The position numbers and the translations under genes are program-made. Positions 24,117 through 32,176 of a DNA stretch of 64,000 bases are shown here, piece by piece. The stretch's first letter is position 1. Every line of letters begins with the position of its first letter. The stretch lies in assembly GCF_964273065.1 (NCBI RefSeq), contig NZ_OZ186815.1:3224001-3288000 (forward strand). Reading direction: 5' to 3'. The stretch is from Nocardiopsis dassonvillei_B (GTDB lineage Bacteria; Actinomycetota; Actinomycetes; Streptosporangiales; Streptosporangiaceae). Below the pieces are notes generated by a model. The model was not told the DNA's origin. It searched no databases and saw only the letters and a list, made by a program, of their open reading frames with translations.

Positions 24117-24842
24117 TCAGGCTGCGTCGGAGTGCAGGGCCATCTGTGTCAGGGCGCGCCGGGCGCGCTCCAGAACGACCTCCATGGAGGCCCCCACGTG
24201 CTCGTGCAGGGCGCGGTGGGCGGCATCCGGCTCGTCGCGGACCAGGTGGCCCACGATGGCGAGGTGTTCGGCGATGGTGGAGGAGATCCGGTCCCGGGTG
24301 AGGAAGTCGTACATGCGCACCCGGCGGATGCGCCGGTTGACCGAGACCAGGGCTTCGGTGAGGGCGCGGTTGCCGGAGGCCCGGGACAGGTCGGTGTGGA
24401 AGTCCTCGTCCAGCAGCACGAACGAGGCGTCCGGGGCGGGCGGCTCGGCCGCCAGGGCCTCCCAGCGCTCGAGCTGGGCCCTGAGGATCTCCGGGTCGTG
24501 CCGGATGCCGGGGTCCTCGATGGCGCGGGCGATTCCGCGCAGTTCGAGGGTGACCCGCAGTTCGTAGAGGTCGCGCAGTTCGGCGAGGTCGGGGACGGTG
24601 ATGCGGAAGCCGTTCTCGTGCCGTTCGACCAGTCCGTCGGAGTGCAGCCGGGCCAGGGCCTCGCGGACCGGTGTGCGCGAGACGCCGAAGCGCTCGGCCA
24701 GGCGCACCTCGCCCAGCCGGGTGTGCGGGGCGACGCGGCCGCTGAGGACCTCCTCCCTCAGCAGGGCGTAGACCCGGTCCCGGCGGGAGCCGGCCGTGTC
24801 GCCCGCGGGTCCGCCCGGGCGTGTATACAGCGGTGTGTCCAT
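24117..24842 (-). CDS. GntR/FadR-type transcriptional regulator
   Basis: Protein of 241 residues. The N-terminal winged helix (residues about 18 to 82: RRDRVYALLREEVLSG, RLAERFGVSRTPVREALARL, SDGLVERHENG) is followed by an FCD ligand-binding domain (ELRDLYELRVTLELRGIARA, with His in FHTDLSRASGNRAL and EHLAIVGHLV). It is the first gene of the urea carboxylase operon and very likely controls it; the effector may be urea, allophanate or guanidine, which cannot be decided. A TGTATACA palindrome at 24822-24829 lies within its first codons and matches the TnGTnnACnA style of GntR operators, so autoregulation is likely. Confidence 0.88.
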   Translation of the reverse strand: MDTPLYTRPGGPAGDTAGSRRDRVYALLREEVLSGRVAPHTRLGEVRLAERFGVSRTPVREALARLHSDGLVERHENGFRITVPDLAELRDLYELRVTLELRGIARAIEDPGIRHDPEILRAQLERWEALAAEPPAPDASFVLLDEDFHTDLSRASGNRALTEALVSVNRRIRRVRMYDFLTRDRISSTIAEHLAIVGHLVRDEPDAAHRALHEHVGASMEVVLERARRALTQMALHSDAA

Positions 24843-24865
24843 GGACCCGGACGCTAGGAACCGCG

Positions 24866-24927
24866 TGTTTCGGCGGGCCTGTCCGCCGGTGAAGCCTCGG
24901 TTTCCCCGTGTTTCGGCATGTTTCGGC
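24866..24927. promoter_or_regulatory. Three copies of TGTTTCGGC between GntR and the TAXI gene
   Basis: TGTTTCGGC occurs at 24866-24874, 24909-24917 and 24919-24927. The last two are spaced 10 bp apart, one helical turn, which favours binding of a repeat-reading protein. The region is the shared upstream gap of two divergent genes. Confidence 0.35.
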
Positions 24928-25015
24928 GCCCGGCGCGGCGGCCGGGGACCGGGCCCGCACCGGACGCCCCGTTGCTCGGGACGCGACCCGCGCGGGCGCC
25001 GCCTACCCTGCTGTC

Positions 25016-25960
25016 ATGGGACCGGACCGCAGAAGTGTGCTGCTGGGGGCGCTGGGCGCGGCCGCGGGTGCCGTGCTCGCCGGGTGCGCGCGCGGGTCCG
25101 GCGCGCACGTGCCCGAGCTCGTCATCGCCACCGGCCCGCCCGGCGCCGTCTTCCGGGAGATCGGGGCCGAGATCGCCGTCCTGGTCCGGGAGCGGCTGCC
25201 CGCCACCGAGGTGACCACGGTCGACACCAACGCCTCGCACGACAACCTGTACCTGCTGGAGGACGGCAACGCGCACCTGGGGCTGTCGAGCCTGGACTCC
25301 ACGCTCACCCACGAGGCCGAGATCGCCGAGGGCGGGACGCTCAGCGCGGTCGGCCGCCTCTACGACAGCTTCGTCCACCTGGTGGTGCCCGACGGGTCAC
25401 CGGTCCGGGCCCTGGCCGACCTGGCCGGGCTGCGGGTGTCGGTGGGCTCCGAGGACTCGGGGACGGAGTTCACCGCCCGGCAGCTCCTGCGCGAGGCCGG
25501 ACTGTCCGCCGACACCGTCCTGATGGACCAGGCCTCCTCCGCCCGGGCCCTGGCCGACGGGGAGATCGACGCCATGTTCTCCCTGACCGGTCTGCCCACC
25601 CCCGCCATCGCCGGCCTGGCCCGGGAGCGGGACGTCCGCCTCATCGACCTGTCCGAGGCCGCCGGCACCATGGCCGACGCCCACCCCGAGTCGTACTTCC
25701 AGGCGACCATCCCCGCGACCACCTACCACGGGGTCCCCGCCTGTCCCACCCTGTCCACGCCCAACCTGCTGCTGTGCCGTACGGACCTGCCCGACGGGCT
25801 GGTGTTCGAGGTGACCGACACGGTGTACCGGGGTGCGTCCCGGCTGGCCGCCCAGCGGCCCGAGGCCGCCCAGATCAACGTGCGCACCGGGATCTCCACC
25901 GGGGTGGTCCCGCTGCACCCCGGCGCCGTGCGATGGTACCGGGAGAACAAGCCCTCCTAG
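25016..25960 (+). CDS. TAXI-family solute-binding lipoprotein
   Basis: Protein of 314 residues. A lipoprotein signal is clear (RRSVLLGALGAAAGAVLAGC, lipobox LAGC). The mature protein is a TAXI-type TRAP solute-binding protein: VIATGPPGAVFREIGAEIA at the ligand mouth, the repeated NASHDNLYLLEDGNAHLGL, LRVSVGSEDSGTEFTA, and MFSLTGLPTPAIAGL. TAXI proteins bind small organic acids such as glutamate. The TRAP membrane subunits are absent nearby. It converges on a two-component system, so it may be a ligand receptor for the kinase rather than a transporter. The ATG at 25016 precedes the RR of the signal. Confidence 0.85.
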   Translation: MGPDRRSVLLGALGAAAGAVLAGCARGSGAHVPELVIATGPPGAVFREIGAEIAVLVRERLPATEVTTVDTNASHDNLYLLEDGNAHLGLSSLDSTLTHEAEIAEGGTLSAVGRLYDSFVHLVVPDGSPVRALADLAGLRVSVGSEDSGTEFTARQLLREAGLSADTVLMDQASSARALADGEIDAMFSLTGLPTPAIAGLARERDVRLIDLSEAAGTMADAHPESYFQATIPATTYHGVPACPTLSTPNLLLCRTDLPDGLVFEVTDTVYRGASRLAAQRPEAAQINVRTGISTGVVPLHPGAVRWYRENKPS

Positions 25961-26124
25961 GCTCCTCCGCTCCGGCCCGCCCGTCGTCCGCCACCGCCCT
26001 CAACGGACGGCCCGACGGCCGCGGCCCCCGCCCGGTTCGGCGCCCTCGGAGGGCGGGAACGGGTTCGGGGAGGCACAGCGGCCCCACGGAGCGGACCGGC
26101 CTCCGGAGAACAGCCCTCGCCCTC

Positions 26125-27570
26125 CTAGGCCGCCGGCTCCCCGGGACCCTCGGGGCCCTCGGGGCGTCCGGGTCCGGGGGCGGGGGTGGCGGGGAGTTCG
26201 AGGGTGACGCCGAAGCCGCGCCGGCCCGTGCCGGGCAGGCCCGCCCCCAGGACCAGGCGGCCGCCCGCCTCCCTCATCAGGTCGGCCGCGATGGCCAGGC
26301 CCAGCCCGGTTCCCTCGGTGTTCTGGTGGCGCGGGGAGCGCCAGAACCGCTCCAGCGCCGGGGCGCGCTCCGCCTCCGGCAGCCCCTCCCCGTCGTCGAG
26401 GACCCGGACGCGCACCGGGTCCCCCGGCTCGGCCCGCAGGACCACCCGGGTCCCGCCGGACAGCCGCAGGGCGTTGCTGACCAGCTCGTCCAGGATGCTG
26501 CCCAGCCCGCCTGCCGGGGCCAGCGCCCACAGGCCCGCCGGAACGTCCGTCTCCACGGCGATCCCCCGCCCCTCCCCCAGCGCCCGCCAGCGCGCCTCGC
26601 GGCTGCGCAGCACCTCGGCGACCTCCACCGGCTCGGTGCCGGTGACGCTCTCCAGCCGGGTGGCGGCCAGCAGCGAGTTCAGCATCCGGTGCATGAACGC
26701 CGTCTCGTCGACCGCGACCGCGTGCGCCTCCCGCGCCTCCTCCGACTCCAGGTACGGCGCCAGGTTCTCCACCGCCAGCCGCAGGCTCGCCAGCGGGTTG
26801 CGCAGCTGGTGGGAGGCCTCCGAGACGAACGCGCGCTGGCGGTCCAGGGCCCGGCGCACCACGTCCACCATCGTGTTGAAGGAGTCGGTGAGCCTGCGCA
26901 GCTCCGGCGGTCCGCCCGCGGCGTCCACGTGCACCTCCAGGTCACCGGAGGCGACGGCGGTGGTGGCCGCGTCCAGCCGGTGGATGGGCCGCAGCACCCA
27001 CCGGGACAGCGGCACCGCGGCCGACACCAGCAGGGTCAGCGGCAGGACGCTGAACAGCGCCAGCAGCGCCCAGGAGCCGAGGATCTCCGCCCCCAGCCGG
27101 TCGGTGGGCGACACCACCGCGACCGCTCCCGTCACCTCGCTGTCCCGGCCGATCGGCTCGGCCACCACCAGGGGCTCGTCGCTCCACGGCCAGACCGTGG
27201 CCGGCGGTGCGGGCCGCTCCCCCGCCATCGCCGCGGTGACCGCGGGCGCGGTCGCGGTGGTGGCGTCGAGCAGCTCCCGCATCCGGGCGCGGTCACCCGA
27301 CCCGGTGACGACCTCCCCGTCCGGGGCCACCACGACGGTGGGGATCCCGTACAGCTCCTCGTAGCGCTCCATCTCCCGGGTCAGCGGGTCCACCCGTCCG
27401 GTGTCGAGCGCGGTGCGGGCCAGGGCGGCGAACCTTCCGGCGTCGCCGAGCCGGTCCACGTACATCTCCTGGGTGCGCTGCCCCGCCACGAGTGTGCCCA
27501 GCGGAACGAGCACAGCCGCCACCAGGACGAACACGGCCGGGACCAGGACGAGGAGCAGCCGCCGCAGCAC
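26125..27570 (-). CDS. Sensor histidine kinase
   Basis: Protein of 481 residues. TM1 is at residues about 4 to 30 (LLLVLVPAVFVLVAAVLVPLG), followed by an extracytoplasmic sensor domain, TM2 at about 165 to 190 (WALLALFSVLPLTLLVSAAV), HAMP, then the H-box FVSEASHQLRNPLASLRLA (phosphorylatable His), the N-box LDELVSNALRLSG, the G boxes DDGEGLPEAER and GTGLGLAIAADL. The start is 3 bp after the response regulator stop. The sensor domain gives no clear ligand; the neighbouring TAXI binding protein is a candidate partner. A Pro/Gly-rich tail ends the protein. Confidence 0.92.
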   Translation of the reverse strand: MLRRLLLVLVPAVFVLVAAVLVPLGTLVAGQRTQEMYVDRLGDAGRFAALARTALDTGRVDPLTREMERYEELYGIPTVVVAPDGEVVTGSGDRARMRELLDATTATAPAVTAAMAGERPAPPATVWPWSDEPLVVAEPIGRDSEVTGAVAVVSPTDRLGAEILGSWALLALFSVLPLTLLVSAAVPLSRWVLRPIHRLDAATTAVASGDLEVHVDAAGGPPELRRLTDSFNTMVDVVRRALDRQRAFVSEASHQLRNPLASLRLAVENLAPYLESEEAREAHAVAVDETAFMHRMLNSLLAATRLESVTGTEPVEVAEVLRSREARWRALGEGRGIAVETDVPAGLWALAPAGGLGSILDELVSNALRLSGGTRVVLRAEPGDPVRVRVLDDGEGLPEAERAPALERFWRSPRHQNTEGTGLGLAIAADLMREAGGRLVLGAGLPGTGRRGFGVTLELPATPAPGPGRPEGPEGPGEPAA

Positions 27571-27573
27571 GGC

Positions 27574-28242
27574 TCAGGCCTCGTCGAGCAGGTAGCCGAC
27601 CCCGCGCGCGGTGCGGATGCGCACCGCACCGCCCACCTTGGCGCGCAGCGAGGCGATGTGGGTGTCGAGGGTGCGCGAGGACGTCTCCCAGGCGGCCCCC
27701 CACACCTGGTCGAGGATCTGGTCGCGGGGCACCACCGCGGGCGACCGGGAGGCCAGCAACAGCAGCAGGTCGAACTCCTTGCGGGCCAGCCTCACGGGTT
27801 CGCCGCCGACGGCGGCCGTCCGCGAGGCGGCGTCGAGGGTGAGGGCTCCGACGGTGACCGGGGGCTCCTCGGGCTCGGCCTCGGCGCGGGCGCTGCGGGT
27901 GCGCCGCAGCACCGCGTCGATGCGGGCCAGCAGCTCGGCGACCCCGAAGGGCTTGACGACGTAGTCGTCGGCCCCGGCGCGCAGCCCGCGCACCCGGTCG
28001 CGTTCCTCCGCGCGGGCGGTGACGGCGATGATGGCCGTCTGCGGGCGCTCCCGCAGCCGCCGCAGCAGGTCGATCCCGTCCGCGTCGGGCAGCCCCAGGT
28101 CGAGCAGGACCACGTCGGCGGGCGGCGCGGCCAGCGCCCGCTCCGCGGTGGCGACCCGCTGGACGTCGAAGGAGGCCGACCGCAGCGCCGTCACCAGTCC
28201 GCGGGCCACCCGGTCGTCGTCCTCCACCACGAGAATGCGCAT
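27574..28242 (-). CDS. OmpR-family response regulator
   Basis: Protein of 222 residues. The receiver domain has the acidic pair ILVVEDDDRVA, the phosphorylated Asp in VVLLDLGLPDADG, Thr in AVTARAEE and Lys in YVVKPFG. The C-terminal winged helix is of the OmpR/PhoB type (LARKEFDLLLLLASR, WETSSRTLDTHIASLRAKVG, TARGVGYLLDEA). It forms a two-component system with the histidine kinase three bases downstream. The start is taken at the second Met (28242) since MRILVVED is the usual beginning. A 35-bp dyad upstream may be its binding site. Confidence 0.93.
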   Translation of the reverse strand: MRILVVEDDDRVARGLVTALRSASFDVQRVATAERALAAPPADVVLLDLGLPDADGIDLLRRLRERPQTAIIAVTARAEERDRVRGLRAGADDYVVKPFGVAELLARIDAVLRRTRSARAEAEPEEPPVTVGALTLDAASRTAAVGGEPVRLARKEFDLLLLLASRSPAVVPRDQILDQVWGAAWETSSRTLDTHIASLRAKVGGAVRIRTARGVGYLLDEA

Positions 28243-28430
28243 GTCCAGCATGTTAGGCAGCGGCCGGACGCACCGGGGCCGACCGCTGTCCCGCCCGAGG
28301 GGTTCGGTCGGCTTCGGAACCGGCGGATCCGCGCTTCCACTCCATTTCCACCTGGAGGTTTCCCTCCACCGATGTCTTGGTGCCGCAGAGTGGCGGAATG
28401 GGCCCGCACAGGTCCCCGAAAATGAGAAAA

Positions 28431-28465
28431 GTGTTCCCTATGGTGCAGAAGTGCACAAGGAACAC
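28431..28465. promoter_or_regulatory. Dyad upstream of the two-component operon
   Basis: GTGTTCC (28431) and GGAACAC (28459) flank an inner TGCA-GAAG-TGCA symmetry, giving a 35-bp nested inverted repeat in the 300-bp gap between the response regulator and DoxX. It lies about 190 bp upstream of the regulator start, so it may be an operator. Weaker hairpins (CCGTCCG with CGGACGG, then CCCGG with CCGGG) at 28487-28523 may end the DoxX transcript. Confidence 0.4.
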
Positions 28466-28546
28466 CGTGGTGTGCGCGAACCCGAGCCGTCCGTCTCCGG
28501 CCACGGACGGCCCGGTCACCGGGAGCGCGTCCCGGTCGACCTTCGG

Positions 28547-29002
28547 TCAGGCTGTGACCGTTCCGGCGGCACGGGATCGCCCGCGACGGCCCCAGGGCAT
28601 GAGGCTGTCAAGGGAGTAGCGTCCCCCCGCGAAGCCCAGGGCGAGCGAGGACGCGCCCAGGACGAGGAGGAACTCGTAACCGCCGACCAGGGGGTCTCCC
28701 AGGTGGGCGAAGTAGTAGGCGTTGGCCATCATGAACGCCAGGGCCAGCCCCGCCAGCGGCAGGGCGAGGCCGATGATGAGCGCCAGGCCACCGCCGATCT
28801 CGATGGCCGCCCCCAGCAGGGCGTTGAAGGTCGGGAAGGGGACGCCCAGGGAGGCGAAGCCCTGTGCGGTGCCCTCCGGGTCGGCGGCCTTGGGGAGGCC
28901 GTGGGCGATGAAGACGACGCCGACGGCGATCCGGCCGACGAGGAGGGCGGTGTCCGCGGCCGCGGCCGGGACGACGGTTCTCTGGTGCGGTGCTGGGGTC
29001 AT
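28547..29002 (-). CDS. DoxX-family membrane protein
   Basis: Protein of 151 residues with four membrane segments: TALLVGRIAVGVVFIAHGLPK, FNALLGAAIEIGGGLALIIG, LALAFMMANAYYFAHLG and GYEFLLVLGASSLALGFAGG. HGLPK after the first segment and the GYE-containing third region are DoxX/SURF4-like features. DoxX proteins support thiol and oxidative stress defence and often occur with LigB-type dioxygenases and MarR regulators, as here. The ATG at 29002 fits a short soluble N terminus. Confidence 0.85.
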   Translation of the reverse strand: MTPAPHQRTVVPAAAADTALLVGRIAVGVVFIAHGLPKAADPEGTAQGFASLGVPFPTFNALLGAAIEIGGGLALIIGLALPLAGLALAFMMANAYYFAHLGDPLVGGYEFLLVLGASSLALGFAGGRYSLDSLMPWGRRGRSRAAGTVTA

Positions 29003-29179
29003 GGGAACTCCGTGTTCTGTGAGCGGGTCGCCCGGCGTACCGCGTCGCACCGTTGGGACCACGGTTTTCACCGGGTGGCCGGATGGTAACCCGCAATCGG
29101 CCCGACACATAGGGTGCTGTTTCCAAAAGAACGCCGACTTTCGGATAGTCCCTGATAAGAACTCCGAACAGAACGCGGC

Positions 29180-29686
29180 TCAGTTCCGGCCCCGGGCCCC
29201 TCCGGGGTCGGTGTACCGCGGTTCGGCCCCCTCGGGGTCCAGGGCGCCGAGCATCGCCTCGGCGATGGCGCGCAGCTGGCCGACCTGCTCGGGCCGGAGC
29301 ACGTCGAACAGGACCCGGCGGACCTCGGCCACGTGGCCCGGGGCGGCCCGCGCCACCACCCGGGCGCCCTCCGCGGTGAGCTCCACGATCGTGGTGCGCC
29401 GGTCGCCGGGGCGGCGGAAGCGGTGGATGAGGCCGTCGTCCTCCAGCTTCGCCGCGGCGTGCGACAGGCGGCTGGGCGAGGAGCGCAGCAGGCGGGCCAG
29501 CTCGGTCATGGTCAGTGACCGGCCGGGGGCCTCGGACAGCATCACCAGTGCCTGGTAGTAGGTGTGCGGGAGACCGGAGTCCTGCCGCAGCTGGCGGTCC
29601 AGCGAGGCGTCGAGGAGGTGGACGGCGGCCAGGAAGGTCCGCCAGGTCCGCTGCTGCTCGTCGTCCAGCCACCTGGTCTCGGCCAC
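29180..29686 (-). CDS. MarR-family transcriptional regulator
   Basis: Protein of 168 residues from GTG 29686. The winged helix-turn-helix is visible as LTMTELARLLRSSPSRLSHA (recognition helix), AKLEDDGLIHRFRRPGDRRTTI (wing), with flanking dimerisation helices, including LPHTYYQALVMLSEAPG. MarR proteins sense phenolics, quinones or antibiotics. It is divergent from the LigB-type dioxygenase and next to DoxX; a TTGAA-CC-TTCAA dyad lies in the gap, so it probably represses the dioxygenase gene. The start could also be ATG 29716, which would overlap the dyad. Confidence 0.87.
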   Translation of the reverse strand: MAETRWLDDEQQRTWRTFLAAVHLLDASLDRQLRQDSGLPHTYYQALVMLSEAPGRSLTMTELARLLRSSPSRLSHAAAKLEDDGLIHRFRRPGDRRTTIVELTAEGARVVARAAPGHVAEVRRVLFDVLRPEQVGQLRAIAEAMLGALDPEGAEPRYTDPGGARGRN

Positions 29687-29704
29687 GGCCCACCCCCGGA
29701 ATAC

Positions 29705-29716
29705 TTGAACCTTCAA
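29705..29716. promoter_or_regulatory. MarR-type operator
   Basis: TTGAA-CC-TTCAA is a perfect 12-bp dyad in the gap between marR and the dioxygenase gene, the standard place for a MarR-family site. Confidence 0.55.
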
Positions 29717-29758
29717 CCTTGTTCATGTCGTCAGCCGACACCACCACCGGAGGACGCC

Positions 29759-30538
29759 ATGGAAACGACCGCGGCGCGCATGCCGACCCTCTATCTCAGC
29801 CACGGCGCGCCCCCGCTCGCCGACGACACCGAATGGACCCGCCAACTGGCCGACTGGTCCGGCCGCATCGCCCGCCCCACCGCGATCCTGGTGGTCTCCG
29901 CGCATTGGGAGGACGCCCCGCTCACCCTCGGCGCGACCACCGACGGGGTGCCCCTCACCTATGACTTCTGGGGCTTCCCGCAACGCTACTACGACGTCAC
30001 GTACGCGGCTCCCGGAGCTCCCGAGCTCGCCGGGAAGGTCCGCGGCCTGGTCGGCGGACCGGTCCACCAGGACCCCGCCCGGGGGCTGGACCACGGCGCC
30101 TACGTCCCTCTGAAGGAGATGTACCCCGGAGCCGACATCCCGGTGCTCCAGGTGTCCATGCCGTCCCTGGACCCGGTGGAACTGCTGGAACTGGGCAGGC
30201 GCCTGGCACCGCTGCGGGACGAGGGCGTGCTCATCGTCGGCAGCGGCTTCACCACCCACAACCTGCGCGAGATGTCCCGCAGCGCGCACGGTGCGGCCCC
30301 GGCCTGGTCGGTGGAGTTCGACGACTGGGTGCGGCGGGCGGTGGCCGACCACGACGTCGACGCCCTGCTGGACTTCGGGAACAAGGCGCCGGCCGCCGCG
30401 ATCGCCCACCCGCGCAGCGACCACTTCGCGCCGCTGTTCGTCGCCCTGGGCGCGGGCCTGGAGGACCACCGGCGCTCGGAGTCGGCCGTGGACGGGTTCT
30501 GGCACGGGCTGGCCAAGCGCTCCTTCCAGTTCGAGTGA
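29759..30538 (+). CDS. LigB-type (DODA/YgiD) extradiol dioxygenase
   Basis: Protein of 259 residues. The class III ring-cleaving dioxygenase metal ligands are the first His in LYLSHGAPPL, a second in VVSAHWEDAP, then LDHGAYVPL and the later His of HFAPLFVALGAG. The family (DODA, YgiD) needs Fe or Zn and cleaves catechol-like substrates; the true substrate here is unknown and may be a quinone or dopa-like phenol. A divergent MarR and nearby DoxX argue for an aromatic electrophile-responsive unit. AGGA lies upstream of the ATG. Confidence 0.9.
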   Translation: METTAARMPTLYLSHGAPPLADDTEWTRQLADWSGRIARPTAILVVSAHWEDAPLTLGATTDGVPLTYDFWGFPQRYYDVTYAAPGAPELAGKVRGLVGGPVHQDPARGLDHGAYVPLKEMYPGADIPVLQVSMPSLDPVELLELGRRLAPLRDEGVLIVGSGFTTHNLREMSRSAHGAAPAWSVEFDDWVRRAVADHDVDALLDFGNKAPAAAIAHPRSDHFAPLFVALGAGLEDHRRSESAVDGFWHGLAKRSFQFE

Positions 30539-30607
30539 GGGGCCCGGCCGGCAGGGGCGCCGAAAACGCCTGGCGGAGTGTCGGCGCCCTCCGGGAGACT
30601 CGTCACC

Positions 30608-31183
30608 ATGTCGAGCTCCCCCGAGAACGCGCGCTCCGTCGCGGACCTGCTCAAGTGCCCGGGCCGGATCAAGTACCTGCACTTCTGGGGTCATCAGCCG
30701 CACCCGTCCGGCGAGGTGTCGGCGAGCTGCCTGTCGCAGTGGTGGCCCGCGTACTTCACCGTGGACGGGGTGGGCTACCGCACCGCCGAGCATTACATGA
30801 TGGCGGGCAAGGCCCGGCTCTTCGGCGATGACGAGGCGCTGGAGAGGATCGTGGCCTGCGGGCACCCGCGCGAGGCCAAGGAGCTCGGCCGCAAGGTGCG
30901 CGGGTTCGACCAGGAGGCCTGGGAGGCGGCCCGGTTCGGCATCGTGGTGGACGGCAGCGCGGCCAAGTTCGGGCAGCACGCCGACCTGCGGGGGTTCCTG
31001 CTCGGCACCGGGACGCGGGTGCTGGTGGAGGCCAGCCCCCGGGACCGCGTCTGGGGCATCGGGATGTCCGCCTCCCACGACCATGCCGAGAACCCGGCCC
31101 TGTGGCGGGGCCACAACCTGCTGGGTTTCGCCCTGATGGAGGCCCGTGCCCGGCTGGCCGCGGAGGACCGCCCCGGGGGTTGA
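30608..31183 (+). CDS. NADAR-domain protein (YbiA-like)
   Basis: Protein of 191 residues. NADAR features are FWGHQP near the start, SQWWPAYFTVDGVGYRTAEH, the YMMAGKARLFGD motif, AKELGRKVRGFDQEAWEAAR and the end LWRGHNLLGFALMEARARL. The YbiA/RibX family hydrolyses N-glycosidic bonds in early riboflavin intermediates or reverses ADP-ribosylation of nucleic acids. Which of these applies is not clear here. The ATG at 30608 follows a reasonable spacer after the dioxygenase stop. Confidence 0.88.
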   Translation: MSSSPENARSVADLLKCPGRIKYLHFWGHQPHPSGEVSASCLSQWWPAYFTVDGVGYRTAEHYMMAGKARLFGDDEALERIVACGHPREAKELGRKVRGFDQEAWEAARFGIVVDGSAAKFGQHADLRGFLLGTGTRVLVEASPRDRVWGIGMSASHDHAENPALWRGHNLLGFALMEARARLAAEDRPGG

Positions 31184-31260
31184 GCGGGAGCCGGGCCGCC
31201 CGGAATGACCGGTCCGAATCCCGCCGGACTCCCGGCCGGAGAACGGCCAGGATCGTTCCC

Positions 31261-32010
31261 ATGAGCGAGAACATGGATCACACCGCCGAGGCCGCCCTCG
31301 TCACCGGCGGCGGCCGGGGCATCGGAGCAGCGGTCGCCGTCCGGCTGGCCGGGGCGGGCTTCGACGTCGCCCTCACCTACGAGCGGGACGGGGACGCGGC
31401 CGCGAAGGTCGTCGCCGCGGTCGAGGAGTACGGACGGCGCGGGCTGGCCCTGCGGGCCGACGCCGCGGACCCCGACGCGGTCACCGAGGCGGTCGACCGG
31501 GCGGCCGCCGCGTTCGGACGGCTGGACGTACTGGTCAACAACGCCGCGGTCTTCCCCGTGGGACCCTTCGACGGCCACACCGTCGAGGAGGTCGACCGGG
31601 TGCTGGCGGTCAACGTGCGGGCCCCCTTCCTGGCCGCCCGTGCGGCGGCCCGGCACATGGACGGGGGCGGCCGGATCATCACCGTGGGCAGCAACGTGGC
31701 GACCCGGGTGCCCTTCGGCGGCCTCACCCTGTACACCCTGAGCAAGTCGGCGCTGGCCGGGATGACCCGCGGGCTGGCCCGCGACCTGGGCCCGCGCGGC
31801 ATCACGGTCGCCCAGGTCGACCCGGGCCCCACCGACACCGGCACCAACCCGGCGGACGGGCCGAACGCGGACGGCATCCGCTCCCTGGTGCCGCTGGGCC
31901 GGTTCGCCCGGCCCGAGGAGATCGCCGGGACCGTCGCGCACCTGGCCGGGCCGGAGGGCCGGTTCATCACGGGGGCGGTGCTCCCGGTGGACGGGGGCAT
32001 CAACGCCTGA
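31261..32010 (+). CDS. Short-chain dehydrogenase/reductase
   Basis: Protein of 249 residues. Classical SDR motifs: TGGGRGIGAA for NAD(P) binding, LVNNAAVF (NNAG-type), catalytic Ser in ITVGSNVATR, Tyr and Lys in YTLSKSAL, then the PG motif VDPGPTDT and the C-terminal GAVLPVDGG. The coenzyme and substrate cannot be decided; 3-ketoacyl-type oxidoreductases look similar. It is followed by a perfect terminator and is not clearly co-transcribed with the NADAR gene. Confidence 0.88.
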   Translation: MSENMDHTAEAALVTGGGRGIGAAVAVRLAGAGFDVALTYERDGDAAAKVVAAVEEYGRRGLALRADAADPDAVTEAVDRAAAAFGRLDVLVNNAAVFPVGPFDGHTVEEVDRVLAVNVRAPFLAARAAARHMDGGGRIITVGSNVATRVPFGGLTLYTLSKSALAGMTRGLARDLGPRGITVAQVDPGPTDTGTNPADGPNADGIRSLVPLGRFARPEEIAGTVAHLAGPEGRFITGAVLPVDGGINA

Positions 32011-32020
32011 GCCGGCCGCC

Positions 32021-32051
32021 GTCCGTCCGCACCGTCACGGTGCGGACGGAC
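32021..32051 (+). terminator. Terminator hairpin after the SDR gene
   Basis: GTCCGTCCGCACCG and CGGTGCGGACGGAC form a perfect 14-bp stem with a TCA loop, between the SDR and the convergent kinase gene. Confidence 0.8.
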
Positions 32052-32176
32052 GTGCCGGCGGCCCCGTGACGGCACCGCCGCCGGCCCGGGGCCGCCCGGC
32101 CGGTGCCGCCCGGCCGTCCCCGGGCGGGACCGGCGGGGTGCCGCCTCCGGGTCCGGCCCGCCGGGGACCGGCCCGG

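Noticed and set aside
22292..24301. Long open frames on the plus strand opposite urea carboxylase
   Set aside because: They are mirror frames of a strongly matched gene, composed of Gly/Ala/Arg/Val without domain motifs, typical of high-GC shadows.
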